NCBI GenBank assembly: GCA_964621455.1
Contig: CAZULW010000006.1
Location: 14,293 to 78,292 of the forward strand
Source of the DNA: G020354025 sp964621455
GTDB lineage: Bacteria > Fidelibacterota > Marinisomatia > SCGC-AAA003-L08 > TS1B11
Length of the DNA stretch: 64,000 nucleotides
Direction: 5' to 3'
The notes beneath the pieces are model-generated. The model worked only from the letters and a program-made list of their open reading frames with translations. It made no database searches and was not told the origin of the DNA. Below, in pieces: positions 7,370 to 15,775 of the stretch. Position 1 is the first letter of the stretch. Every line of letters begins with the position of its first letter. The position numbers were made by a program, and so were the translations under genes.

Positions 7370-9478
7370 ATGATGTCAGAGTTTCAGATCGTCAGCGATA
7401 TGCGGCCCCAGGGCGATCAGCCCGAGGCCATCGCCCAGCTGGTGCAGGGCCTTCACGACGGGCATCGCTGCCAGACCCTGCTGGGGGTAACCGGCAGCGG
7501 CAAGACCTTCAGCATGGCGCAGGTCATCGAGGCGGTCCAAAGGCCGACCCTCATTTTGTCACACAACAAGACCCTGGCGGCCCAGCTGTACGGCGAGTTC
7601 AAGGGCCTCTTTCCCCACAACGCCGTGGAGTACTTCATCAGCTACTACGACTACTACCAGCCCGAGGCCTACCTGCCGGTGAGCGACCTGTACATCGAGA
7701 AGGATTCGTCCATCAACGAGGACATCGACCGCCTGCGCCTGAAGGCCTCCTCGGCTTTGATTGAGCGCCGGGATGTCATCGTAGTGGCCAGCGTGAGCTG
7801 CATCTACGGCATCGGCTCGCCCTCGGAGTACAAAAAGAGCGTGGTGCATATCAAGGTAGGGCAGGAGCTGGACCGCCGGGAGCTGCTGTCGCGGCTGGTG
7901 GGCATCTACTACGTGCGCAACGACCCGGTGCTGGAGCCGGGCAACTTCCGGGTGCGGGGGGACCTGATCGAGATTTTCCCCGCCTATATGGGTCATGCCG
8001 TACGTATCGAGTTCTTCGGCGACCAGGTGGACCGTATCCTCACCTTCAACACCCTCACCGGTGAGATCGTCGGCCCTGAAGAGGGATTGGAGCGGATCAG
8101 CATCTATCCTGCCAAGCACTTCGTCACGACCCAGGAGGTGATCCACCGGGCCGTGGATGAGATCCGGGCCGAGCTGGTGGAGCGGCTGCAGTGGTTCCGT
8201 GACGAGGGCAAGCTGCTGGAGGCCCAGCGCCTGGAGCAGCGTACCAACTACGACATCGAGATGCTGCTGGAGGTGGGTTACTGCAACGGCATCGAGAACT
8301 ATTCCCGCATCCTGGACGGCCGCAGACCGGGCGAGCGGCCCCATACCCTGCTGGACTTCTTCCCCGAGGACTTCCTGGTATTCATAGACGAGTCCCACGC
8401 CACCATCCCCCAGGTGCGGGCCATGTACAACGGCGACCGCTCCCGCAAGGAAGTGCTGGTGGAGTACGGCTTCCGGCTGCCCTCGGCCCTGGACAACCGC
8501 CCCATGAAGTTCCCCGAATTCGAGGACAAGCTGAACCAGGTCATCTTCGTTTCGGCAACGCCGGCGCCATACGAGCTGGAGCAGTCCGTGGGCGTAGTGG
8601 TGGAGCAGATCATCCGTCCCACGGGCCTGATGGACCCGGGGATCGAGGTGCGGCCCACCCGGGGGCAGATCGACGACCTGATTGCCGAGATCAAGGGTCG
8701 CACGGCCAACCGGGAGCGGGTGCTGGTTACCACCCTCACCAAGCGCATGTCGGAAGACCTGTCGGACTACCTGAAGGGGATGGAGCTGCGGGTGGACTAC
8801 CTGCACTCGGAGATCCAATCCCTGGAGAGGGTGCAGATCCTGCGTAACCTGCGCTTGGGCAACTTCGACGTACTGGTGGGGATCAACCTGCTGCGGGAGG
8901 GACTGGACCTGCCGGAGGTATCCCTGGTGGCGGTGCTGGACGCCGACAAGGAAGGCTTCCTGCGCTCAACCACCTCGCTGATGCAGGTGGCGGGCCGGGC
9001 GGCGCGACACCTGAATGGCAAGGTGCTGTTCTACGCCGACAATGTTACCCGGTCCATGCAGGAGGTTATTGACGAGTGCAACCGGCGGCGCGGCATCCAG
9101 GGGGCGTTCAACCGGGAGCACGGCATCACGCCCACCACGGTGTACAAGTCGGTGGAGGATGTGATGCTCACTACTTCCGTGGCCGATGCCCAGACCAGAG
9201 TGGCGGAGGCGGCACCCGGTCCGCTGGCCGGCGGATACGACCTGACCAACCTTGATGAACAGGACCTGGCTTTCACCCTGGACCTGCTGCGCCGGGAGAT
9301 GAAGCGGTCGGCGGAGAACCTGCAGTTCGAGGAAGCGGCCCGGCTGCGGGACGAAATCCTCCGGCTGGAGGATGAACACAAACTGGGTAGTCAGTTGGCA
9401 GTCGGCAGTGGGCAGTTGGCAGGGGGAAGAGGAACCGCAAAGGCGCAAAGGACGCAAGGAAGAAATTGGCAGAATTAA
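7370..9478 (+). CDS. uvrB: Excinuclease ABC subunit B
   Basis: UvrB is the damage-verifying helicase-like subunit of nucleotide excision repair, loaded by UvrA and joined by UvrC. From ATG 7370 (or 7373) the product starts MMSEFQIVSDMRPQGDQPEA, the usual UvrB N-terminus. Visible motifs are Walker A GVTGSGKTF, the DNA-clamping beta-hairpin YYDYYQPEAYLP, DESHATIPQ (motif II), VSATPAPYE, the motif V/VI regions NLLREGLDLPEVSLVA and AGRAARH, and the C-terminal UVR domain (MKRSAENLQFEEAARLRDEI) that contacts UvrC. About 30 residues after the UVR domain (LGSQLAVGSGQLAGGRG onwards) are encoded by dispersed repeat modules and are not part of the family, so the original stop has been displaced. No strong ribosome binding site is visible. 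Confidence 0.96.
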   Translation: MMSEFQIVSDMRPQGDQPEAIAQLVQGLHDGHRCQTLLGVTGSGKTFSMAQVIEAVQRPTLILSHNKTLAAQLYGEFKGLFPHNAVEYFISYYDYYQPEAYLPVSDLYIEKDSSINEDIDRLRLKASSALIERRDVIVVASVSCIYGIGSPSEYKKSVVHIKVGQELDRRELLSRLVGIYYVRNDPVLEPGNFRVRGDLIEIFPAYMGHAVRIEFFGDQVDRILTFNTLTGEIVGPEEGLERISIYPAKHFVTTQEVIHRAVDEIRAELVERLQWFRDEGKLLEAQRLEQRTNYDIEMLLEVGYCNGIENYSRILDGRRPGERPHTLLDFFPEDFLVFIDESHATIPQVRAMYNGDRSRKEVLVEYGFRLPSALDNRPMKFPEFEDKLNQVIFVSATPAPYELEQSVGVVVEQIIRPTGLMDPGIEVRPTRGQIDDLIAEIKGRTANRERVLVTTLTKRMSEDLSDYLKGMELRVDYLHSEIQSLERVQILRNLRLGNFDVLVGINLLREGLDLPEVSLVAVLDADKEGFLRSTTSLMQVAGRAARHLNGKVLFYADNVTRSMQEVIDECNRRRGIQGAFNREHGITPTTVYKSVEDVMLTTSVADAQTRVAEAAPGPLAGGYDLTNLDEQDLAFTLDLLRREMKRSAENLQFEEAARLRDEILRLEDEHKLGSQLAVGSGQLAGGRGTAKAQRTQGRNWQN

Positions 9479-9612
9479 CAGGATGAACAGGATGTACGGA
9501 GAGGTAGTAGCAGTTGGCAGTAGGCAGTCGGCAGTTATGGTCAGTCGTCCGTGGTTGGTAGTCCGTCGCAATTCAGCATCCAATGACCAATGACCAATGA
9601 CCAATCACCAGT
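9384..9612. repeat. Dispersed repeat modules (block 2), overlapping the uvrB tail
   Basis: CAGTTGGCAGTCGGCAGTGG at 9393-9412, AACCGCAAAGGCGCAAAGG near 9433-9451, ATTAACAGGATGAACAGGAT near 9474-9493, another GGCAGTAGGCAGTCGGCAG near 9516-9534 and a tandem of CAATGACCAATGAC units near 9580-9606. The first part lies inside the uvrB reading frame. The same modules, often as reverse complements, occur in blocks near 250-600, 32500-32770, 42760-42920 and 45640-45815. Confidence 0.75.
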
Positions 9613-9663
9613 TAACAGGCGGAAGGCTATGCGCTCCATACTCTTAATCTGGACAGGTAGTCT

Positions 9664-10926
9664 ATGGCTCGCATCCTGGTAGTGGGCAGCGGGGGCCGGG
9701 AGCATGCCCTGGTCTGGTCCCTCGCCCGGGAACAAAAACACGACCTGTTCTGCGCCCCCGGCAACGCGGGCACTGCTCAACTATCTAAGAATTTTCCACT
9801 CGATGTGAGCGACCACGCCGCTGTGGTACAATTTGTAAACCGGGAGAAAATTGATCTGACGATTGTCGGCCCTGAGGTTCCCCTGGCAGCGGGTCTTGTT
9901 GATCATCTTCAGGATGCTGGATTAAAAGTCTTCGGCCCCACCCGGGCGGCGGCGCAGCTGGAGAGCAGCAAGCTCTTCGCCCGGGACTTCATGCGGGACG
10001 CCGGTATCCCCCATCCGGACTACCGGGCCGCCCGTTCCAGGGAGGAGGTCCGAGCCGCGGTGGATGAAATGGGCCTGCCCATTGTGCTCAAGGCCGACGG
10101 CCTGGCTGCCGGTAAAGGGGTGATTGTCTGCCAGTCGGAAAATGAGATGGAGCCGGCCCTGGAGCAGTACTTCGACCGCAAAGCCTTCGGCGAGGCCGGG
10201 CTGGCCCTGTCGGTGGAGCAGTGCCTGTCAGGGCCGGAGATGTCGGTCTTCGCCCTGTGCGACGGCGTTAGCTTCGTCATCATCGGCACAGCCCAGGACT
10301 ATAAGCGGGCCTACGACGGCGACCAGGGGCCGAACACCGGTGGTATGGCGTCCATCGCGCCTTCCCCCCTGGCGACGCCGGAGCTGGTGGATGAGATAGC
10401 GACGACCGTTCTAAGACCCACCGTGGATGGGATGAAGGCCCGAGGGTGCCCATATACCGGCTGCCTCTATGCCGGGCTGATGATCGTGGACGGCAAGCCC
10501 TACGTAATCGAGTTCAACGTGCGTATGGGTGACCCGGAGAGCCAGGTGGTGCTGCCCCTGCTGGATACGCCCCTTTATGAGCTGATAGAGCAGGCTTTGT
10601 CCGGTGGCCTGCCCGCAAAAGTTGACACGAAACCAGGCACGGCGGTGTGTGTGGTAGTCGCCTCGGAGGGCTACCCCGGCAAGTACGAAAAGGGCAAGCC
10701 CATCGCCGGCCTGGAGGGGCTGGATGGGGAAATCATCCTGTTCCATGCCGGTACGGCTACCGACGCCTCAGGCCGGCTGGTAAGCAATGGCGGGCGGGTG
10801 CTGAACGTGGTGGCTACGGGGCAGAATCTGGGAGCAGCCCGGGACAAGGTGTACGCCAACATCGACCGGATTGATTTCCCCGGCAGTTTTTATAGGGAAG
10901 ATATTGGTGGGAAGACTGCTGCCTGA
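9664..10926 (+). CDS. purD: Phosphoribosylamine-glycine ligase (GARS)
   Basis: PurD joins phosphoribosylamine to glycine with ATP in the second step of purine synthesis. The 420-residue protein starts with the nucleotide-binding loop MARILVVGSGGREHALVWSL and continues with FCAPGNAGTAQ, GPEVPLAAGL, FGPTRAAAQLESSK, then the ATP-grasp core (PIVLKADGLAAGKGV near 140-154, GPEMSVFALCDG, YKRAYDGDQGPNTGGMAS near 214-231) and EFNVRMGDPESQVVLP near 281-296. Length and order are standard. It is isolated from other purine genes; a dispersed-repeat block precedes it and a DUF433 gene follows 21 bases later. Confidence 0.97.
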   Translation: MARILVVGSGGREHALVWSLAREQKHDLFCAPGNAGTAQLSKNFPLDVSDHAAVVQFVNREKIDLTIVGPEVPLAAGLVDHLQDAGLKVFGPTRAAAQLESSKLFARDFMRDAGIPHPDYRAARSREEVRAAVDEMGLPIVLKADGLAAGKGVIVCQSENEMEPALEQYFDRKAFGEAGLALSVEQCLSGPEMSVFALCDGVSFVIIGTAQDYKRAYDGDQGPNTGGMASIAPSPLATPELVDEIATTVLRPTVDGMKARGCPYTGCLYAGLMIVDGKPYVIEFNVRMGDPESQVVLPLLDTPLYELIEQALSGGLPAKVDTKPGTAVCVVVASEGYPGKYEKGKPIAGLEGLDGEIILFHAGTATDASGRLVSNGGRVLNVVATGQNLGAARDKVYANIDRIDFPGSFYREDIGGKTAA

Positions 10927-10947
10927 GGGTAAAAGGAGAACCGAGAA

Positions 10948-11196
10948 ATGGGGAAAAATGAACTTCTAAAACGCATCACCATGAATCCTGAAGTCATGGT
11001 CGGCAAACCTGTCATCCGTGGGACGAGGCTAACGGTTCAGCATATTGTCGGATTGCTGGCTAGTGGGATGACGGAGAACGAGATCGTGAGCGAATATGAA
11101 GGTCTGACCCATGATGATATCCGAGCCTGTCTGCTCTTTGCAACCGAAGCGCTCGAGAATTCAACATTTGTACCATTGACTTCCGAGGTAGGTTGA
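10948..11196 (+). CDS. DUF433 family protein (VapB-like antitoxin candidate)
   Basis: The 82-residue product has the DUF433 signature: RITMNPEVMVGKPVIRGTRL, then a helix-turn-helix-like stretch (VQHIVGLLASGMTENEIVSEY) and LTHDDIRACLLFA. DUF433 proteins are usually encoded just upstream of a DUF5615 (PIN-like) protein and are thought to be antitoxins. Here the stop is directly followed by a frame that starts like DUF5615 but breaks after about eight residues (see the adjacent pseudogene), so this antitoxin candidate appears to have lost its partner. A strong ribosome binding site (AAAGGAGAA) precedes the ATG. Function is family-level inference. Confidence 0.85.
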   Translation: MGKNELLKRITMNPEVMVGKPVIRGTRLTVQHIVGLLASGMTENEIVSEYEGLTHDDIRACLLFATEALENSTFVPLTSEVG

Positions 11197-11316
11197 TTGA
11201 GGTTTCTGGTAGATTCAATAAGAATAATTCGTTACTGGATAAAAACAATTCGTGATAATTCGTGGCTAAAAGTAATAGATTTAGTGGGTCTGGCAGGATA
11301 TTCGCGGCTGGACTAA
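11197..11316 (+). pseudogene. Truncated DUF5615 (PIN-like toxin) remnant
   Basis: Immediately after the DUF433 stop a TTG opens the frame LRFLVDSI, the hallmark start of DUF5615 proteins (RFLVD at the beginning of the first PIN-like strand). After that the frame runs into a dispersed repeat module (CAATTCGTGATAATTCGTGG, 11246-11265) and ends after 39 codons with no further family similarity. The position and first residues strongly suggest a toxin gene whose body has been deleted or replaced by the repeat. Active-site aspartates beyond the first are gone. Confidence 0.6.
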
Positions 11317-11356
11317 CACTCAACATACCAACAACCAACTATAACAAGAGGATAAC

Positions 11357-12280
11357 GTGACCGAAACCACCCAGCCCACCCGCAGCGCCCTCAGTATCTG
11401 GCTACAGGCGGTGCGGACCTTTTCCTTCACCGCCCACATCGTCCCTATCTGCGTGGGAGCCATGCTGGCACTCTATTACGACGGCCCCGTGATGTGGTGG
11501 CTCTTCGCCCTGGTGATCGTCTGTTCACTGCTGTTCCATATCGGGACCAACCTGTTAAGCGACTATTTCGACTACAAGAAGGGTGTAGACCAGGATTACA
11601 CCTTCGGCTCCAGCGGGGTTATCCAGGATGGCCTGCTTACCGCCAGGCAGGTCCTGGCCGGGGGGTGGGCGGCCTATGCCATCAGTATTGCCCTGGGCTT
11701 TGTCCTTATCTATTACCGGGGGCTGCCCATGTTTATCATCGGCCTTGTCGGCTTCCTTGGCGGCGTGTTCTACACCGCCGGACCCATCGCCTACAAGTAT
11801 AAGGCCCTGGGGGACATCATGGTCTTCGCCCTCATGGGGCCCCTCATGGTCATCGGGTCCTACTTCGCCCTCACCGGCAGTTATGAGCCGGCTGTTTTTT
11901 ACGTCTCCCTGCCCGTGGGCTTCCTGGTGGCGGCCATTCTGCTTGGGAACAACTACCGGGACATCGCCCACGATACCGAGGCGGGTATCAAGACGCTGGC
12001 TTCGGCTTTGGGTCATACCGGCGCCAAGGTGGAATACTATCTGCTGGTCCTGGGGGCTTACGCGGCCGTGGCGGCTATGGTGATCTTTGGCGTACTGGAG
12101 CCGTGGGCCCTGCTGGTATTCTTGAGCCTGCCGCCGGCCCTGAAGAACATCAACACTGTTCGCGCCAACCAGCCGGGGCAGATCGAAGCCGTCGCCCTGA
12201 TCGATCAGCAGACAGCCCAGGTCCACCTGCTGTTCGGACTGCTGCTTATTGTCGGTCTTATACTGGGAGCTGTGATTTAG
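11357..12280 (+). CDS. menA: 1,4-dihydroxy-2-naphthoate polyprenyltransferase
   Basis: MenA attaches the polyprenyl chain to DHNA in the membrane during menaquinone synthesis. The 307-residue protein is a UbiA-type prenyltransferase with about eight or nine membrane segments. The first Asp-rich motif is NLLSDYFDYKKGVDQD (near 61-76) and the second is NNYRDIAHDTEAGIKTLA (near 197-214), both matching MenA rather than UbiA or COX10. GTG start with AAGAGGA upstream. The next gene starts right at its stop, so the two are co-transcribed. Other men genes are not in the window. Confidence 0.93.
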   Translation: MTETTQPTRSALSIWLQAVRTFSFTAHIVPICVGAMLALYYDGPVMWWLFALVIVCSLLFHIGTNLLSDYFDYKKGVDQDYTFGSSGVIQDGLLTARQVLAGGWAAYAISIALGFVLIYYRGLPMFIIGLVGFLGGVFYTAGPIAYKYKALGDIMVFALMGPLMVIGSYFALTGSYEPAVFYVSLPVGFLVAAILLGNNYRDIAHDTEAGIKTLASALGHTGAKVEYYLLVLGAYAAVAAMVIFGVLEPWALLVFLSLPPALKNINTVRANQPGQIEAVALIDQQTAQVHLLFGLLLIVGLILGAVI

Positions 12281-12898
12281 GTGCGATCCGTTGCCATACT
12301 CTGCGCCCTGGCTGCCGTCTTCTGGCTGGTGCTGTTTTCCCCCTGGACGGCGGGTTTGGCTAATTTCTGGGGCTTTATGGTCGTTTTTGCCGGTATCCTT
12401 GCTGGGTTTGCCTTACTGATTGATCGGGGCCGGTTGGCACAGATCTATGCTTTCAAGCCCCGGTATGTTGTCATCGGTGTGGCCTCGGCGGTGGTCCTCT
12501 ACCTCGTTTTCTACCTGGGGAACCTCGTCAGTACCCGGCTATTCACCTTTGCCGAATCCCAGGTGGCGGGTATCTACGCCAGCAGGGCCCAGGCCTCGCC
12601 GGCCCTTATCGCCCTGTTGTTGCTGGCATGGATCGGCCCGGCCGAGGAGGTCTTCTGGCGGGGATTCGTGCAGCGCCGGCTGGGCGAGCGGATCGGCCCG
12701 GTCAGAGGGTATATCCTAGCGTCCCTGGTCTACGGCGGCGTGCACGTCTGGGCCTTCAACTTCATGCTGCTGATGGCGGCCCTGGTCGCGGGGCTGTTCT
12801 GGGGGGCCATGTTCATTAAGTACGGGTCGGTCTGGCCGGGGATCATCTCGCATGCCCTGTGGGACGCGGCGATCTTTGTCATCTGGCCGATTCAATAG
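12281..12898 (+). CDS. CPBP family intramembrane metalloprotease
   Basis: The 205-residue membrane protein carries the three CPBP (Rce1/CAAX-like) motifs: EEVFWRGFVQRRLG near residue 122 (Glu-Glu and Arg), GGVHVWAFN near 150 (metal His) and SHALWDA near 191. It has about seven hydrophobic segments. Members cleave membrane-associated peptides or act in bacteriocin immunity; the substrate here is unknown. The GTG start directly abuts the menA stop, so expression is coupled with menA. Confidence 0.88.
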   Translation: MRSVAILCALAAVFWLVLFSPWTAGLANFWGFMVVFAGILAGFALLIDRGRLAQIYAFKPRYVVIGVASAVVLYLVFYLGNLVSTRLFTFAESQVAGIYASRAQASPALIALLLLAWIGPAEEVFWRGFVQRRLGERIGPVRGYILASLVYGGVHVWAFNFMLLMAALVAGLFWGAMFIKYGSVWPGIISHALWDAAIFVIWPIQ

Positions 12899-12939
12899 AT
12901 CATCATGATACGGGATTCGGGAAGGAGGGTTTTGCTAGC

Positions 12940-13968
12940 ATGCGTGCGATAACGATTCCAGAACACGGCGGCCGCGAGGTATTAACCTATGTCACCGATT
13001 TCCCTACACCGGTCCCTGGCCCGGGGGAGGTGCTGGTGAAGGTTGCAGCCACAGGCCTTAACCATGTTGACCTTGTAGTGCGCCGGGGTTATCCCGGCAT
13101 ACCCATTCCCCTGCCCCACATTCCCGGCGGCGACATCGCCGGCGTTGTCGACGAGTTAGGCGACGGAGTCACCGGTGTCAAGGCGGGCACTCGCGCAGTG
13201 GTCTATCCTCTGGTGGCCTGTGGCGAATGTCCTCTCTGCAACGAGGGCAAACCTAATCTCTGTCTAAACTGGAAATATTTCGGTTTGCACTTGAAGGGGG
13301 GCTATGCCGAATATGTGGTGGTGCCGGCTCATAACGTGATCCCCCTGCCCGATGGCGTTTCCCTTGAGGAAGCGGCGGCCATTCCCGTGGCTGGTCTGAC
13401 GGCCTTTCATGCCTTGAAGACGGTGGGGAACCTGCAGCCCGGCCAGACCTTTTTCATGTGGGGCGGCGCCGGTGGCCTGGGAACCATAGCCATCCAGATT
13501 GCCAAGCAACTGGGGGCCACCGTCCTGGCGACCGGCAGCATGCCCGGGCGGTTGGAGCTGATGAAAAGTCTGGGCGCTGATGTGGTCTTCAACCGCCTCA
13601 CCGATGATGTGGCCGCCGGAGTCCGGAAAGTGGCCCCGGCCGGTATGGATCTGATCATCGATTTCGTCGGCCCCGAGACTTTCCCCACTAGCTTTGACCT
13701 GTTGAAGAAGGGCGGCCAGATGCTCCTGTGTGGTATCATCACCGGCCGGGAAGCAACCGTCAGCCTCCACATGACCTATCTGCGCCACCTGAGTATCAAG
13801 GGGCTTTACCTGGGTACCAAGGAGGAAATGGTGGAATTGGTGGATTGGGTTGCCCAGAAGAAAGTCAAGCCCATCCTCACGAATACCCTATCCCTGGCCG
13901 ATGCCGCCGAAGCCCAGCGCATGCTGGAAGCCGGTGAGGTAATAGGTAAGCTGGTGTTGCGCGTGTGA
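12940..13968 (+). CDS. Zinc-type alcohol dehydrogenase / quinone oxidoreductase-like protein
   Basis: This medium-chain dehydrogenase/reductase has 342 residues from the ATG at 12940, which is chosen because GGAAGGAGGG lies about 10 bases upstream; the frame is open further upstream but unlike the family. The N-terminal GroES-like domain has GEVLVKVAATGLNHVDL (near 28-44), PGGDIAGVV near 64 and a structural zinc site of four cysteines (VACGECPLCNEGKPNLC, near 90-106). The Rossmann domain has GGAGGLGTIAIQIAKQLGA near 173. The catalytic zinc Cys of true alcohol dehydrogenases is replaced by Asn (GLNHVD), as in many crotonyl-CoA/quinone-reductase-like members, so the substrate is uncertain. Confidence 0.87.
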   Translation: MRAITIPEHGGREVLTYVTDFPTPVPGPGEVLVKVAATGLNHVDLVVRRGYPGIPIPLPHIPGGDIAGVVDELGDGVTGVKAGTRAVVYPLVACGECPLCNEGKPNLCLNWKYFGLHLKGGYAEYVVVPAHNVIPLPDGVSLEEAAAIPVAGLTAFHALKTVGNLQPGQTFFMWGGAGGLGTIAIQIAKQLGATVLATGSMPGRLELMKSLGADVVFNRLTDDVAAGVRKVAPAGMDLIIDFVGPETFPTSFDLLKKGGQMLLCGIITGREATVSLHMTYLRHLSIKGLYLGTKEEMVELVDWVAQKKVKPILTNTLSLADAAEAQRMLEAGEVIGKLVLRV

Positions 13969-13981
13969 GAACTAGGGAATC

Positions 13982-15211
13982 ATGACTATAGACATCGAAA
14001 CCCTACAGCGGCAGTCGGGCATCCTGGGCGAGTCGGAGGGCATCCAGGAGGTGCTCCAGACCATCGCGCAGATCGCCCCGACCGACATCTCCGTCCTGGT
14101 GACCGGCGAGTCGGGGACGGGGAAGGAGATGGTCGCCAAGGCCCTCCACAAGGCCAGCCGCCGCAAGTTCGGTCCCCTGGTGACGGTCAACTGCGCCGCC
14201 ATCCCCGCCGGTATCATCGAGAGCGAGCTCTTCGGGCACCGGAAGGGCTCCTTCACCGGCGCGGATGAGACCCGGAAAGGCTACTTCGAGACGGCGGACG
14301 AGGGCATCATCTTCCTGGACGAGATCGGCGAGACCCCCCTGGAGACCCAGGTGAAGCTCCTGCGGGTCATCGAACAGGGGGAGTTCATGCGCGTGGGCGA
14401 CAACGTAACCCGCAGGGTGGACGTGCGGGTAGTAGCCGCCACCAATCGGGACCTGGGTGAGGACACCCGCCGGGGCGACTTCCGCCAGGACCTCTATTTC
14501 CGCCTGAAGACGGTGACCGTCAACCTGCCGCCCCTGAGGGAACACCCGGTTGACATTCCCCTGCTGGTAGAGCGCTTCGGCCTGGAGTTTGCCACCCGGA
14601 ACGACCTGGCCTTCAAGGGCTTTACGCCCGAGGCGATCCGGTTCCTCAAGGCTTACAGCTGGCCGGGAAACGTGCGGGAGCTGAAAAACGTGGTTGAGAG
14701 CATCCTGGCCCTGAATCCCGGCGAGCGCATCACGCCTGAGATGTTGTCCACGCAGATCACGGCGAGCGGGTACACGGGCAGCCAGACCCTACCCGTTGTT
14801 GTGGACACCCCCCCGGAACAGTCGGACCGGGAGCTGATCCTGCGGCAGCTGCTGTTCATCCGCCAGGACCTGAACGACCTGAAACAGCTGGCGGTAGGGC
14901 AGAAGGTGCCGGGCGGCGCGGTGGACCCGTACATTCCCTCGCCAGTACCCCTGGCCCCGCCAGCGGCGGGGCTGGTTGGTGAAGGTGAAGAGGGGGCGGT
15001 TTTCACCGGTGATGTTACCCATATTGAGTCCCGGCCCCTCGTCGATCCGGAGGCGGTGGGAGAGATCACCATGGAGGAGCTGGAGAAGGAGCTCATCCAG
15101 CAGACCCTGGCCAGGTTCAACCATAACCGGCGGCGGACCGCCCAGGCCCTGGGCATCGCCGAACGAACCCTTTACCGAAAGATTCAAGCCTATGGACTGG
15201 AGAAGAAATAG
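13982..15211 (+). CDS. Sigma-54-dependent transcriptional activator without sensor domain
   Basis: The 409-residue protein is an NtrC-type enhancer-binding protein reduced to its AAA+ core and DNA-binding domain. Residues 14-240 hold Walker A GESGTGKEMVAKALH, the sigma-54 contact loop as GSFTGADETRKGYFE (canonical GAFTGA with Ala to Ser), Walker B GIIFLDEIGETP and the arginine-finger region FRQDLYFRL. The C-terminus is a Fis-type helix-turn-helix (FNHNRRRTAQALGIAERTLY, about 378-397). There is no receiver, GAF or PAS domain, so it is probably controlled by its level, a partner or oligomeric state. Its stop overlaps lptE by 20 bases. No -24/-12 promoter was recognised nearby and rpoN is outside the window. 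Confidence 0.93.
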   Translation: MTIDIETLQRQSGILGESEGIQEVLQTIAQIAPTDISVLVTGESGTGKEMVAKALHKASRRKFGPLVTVNCAAIPAGIIESELFGHRKGSFTGADETRKGYFETADEGIIFLDEIGETPLETQVKLLRVIEQGEFMRVGDNVTRRVDVRVVAATNRDLGEDTRRGDFRQDLYFRLKTVTVNLPPLREHPVDIPLLVERFGLEFATRNDLAFKGFTPEAIRFLKAYSWPGNVRELKNVVESILALNPGERITPEMLSTQITASGYTGSQTLPVVVDTPPEQSDRELILRQLLFIRQDLNDLKQLAVGQKVPGGAVDPYIPSPVPLAPPAAGLVGEGEEGAVFTGDVTHIESRPLVDPEAVGEITMEELEKELIQQTLARFNHNRRRTAQALGIAERTLYRKIQAYGLEKK

Positions 15212-15746
15212 CCTCCTGGCAGGGGTTGTCCTCCTGCTTGCCGGCTGCGGTATTTACTCGTTCCGGGGGAGCCTCCCGCCCCATATTAACAGCATCGCCA
15301 TAGCGACGGTGGTAAATCAGACCTCGGAGTTCGCCGCCACCGACGCGGCCAGCGAGCTGGTGACCGACCTGTTCGTCGACGAGAACGTTCTGCGCGTAAC
15401 CGACGAGGACCGGGCCGACAGCAACCTGCAGATCACCATTAACCGCGTGACGGACAAACCGGTCACCTATACCGCCGAGGAAATGGTGCAGGAGTGGCAG
15501 ATTGACGTTTATGCCCAGGTGGTCTGGTACGACCTGACCCGCAACCGGCCCCTGTTTGAGAAGACCTTTTCGGGCTTCGGCTTCTATCCTCCCGGTGGGG
15601 ATATCGGGAGTGACAATATCGACAATGACCGGGATGGCCAGGTCGACGAGGAGGACGAGTTCGGCGACCCCAGGGAGTTCGCCCTGCGGGTGGCCATCCG
15701 GAAGATTTCAGAAGATATCCTCAACGAAGTGGTTTCGACCTGGTAA
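15192..15746 (+). CDS. lptE: LPS-assembly lipoprotein LptE-like
   Basis: LptE plugs the LptD barrel that places lipopolysaccharide in the outer membrane. From the ATG at 15192 the protein begins MDWRRNSLLAGVVLLLAGCG, a lipoprotein signal with the lipidated Cys near residue 19, and continues YSFRGSLPPHINSIAIATV, the FCB-type LptE start. It is 184 residues long. The middle contains an unusual acidic insert near residues 135-157 (DNIDNDRDGQVDEEDEF) that looks like a calcium-binding loop and is not typical of the family. The start overlaps the end of the sigma-54 activator gene by 20 bases; asnS follows 29 bases downstream. Confidence 0.82.
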   Translation: MDWRRNSLLAGVVLLLAGCGIYSFRGSLPPHINSIAIATVVNQTSEFAATDAASELVTDLFVDENVLRVTDEDRADSNLQITINRVTDKPVTYTAEEMVQEWQIDVYAQVVWYDLTRNRPLFEKTFSGFGFYPPGGDIGSDNIDNDRDGQVDEEDEFGDPREFALRVAIRKISEDILNEVVSTW

Positions 15747-15775
15747 ACAGGCCAGGAGACCTCAGTAAGGATATT

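Noticed and set aside
7559..8818. 419-codon minus-strand frame inside uvrB
   Set aside because: Shadow of uvrB; His/Gln/Val-rich translation without motifs.
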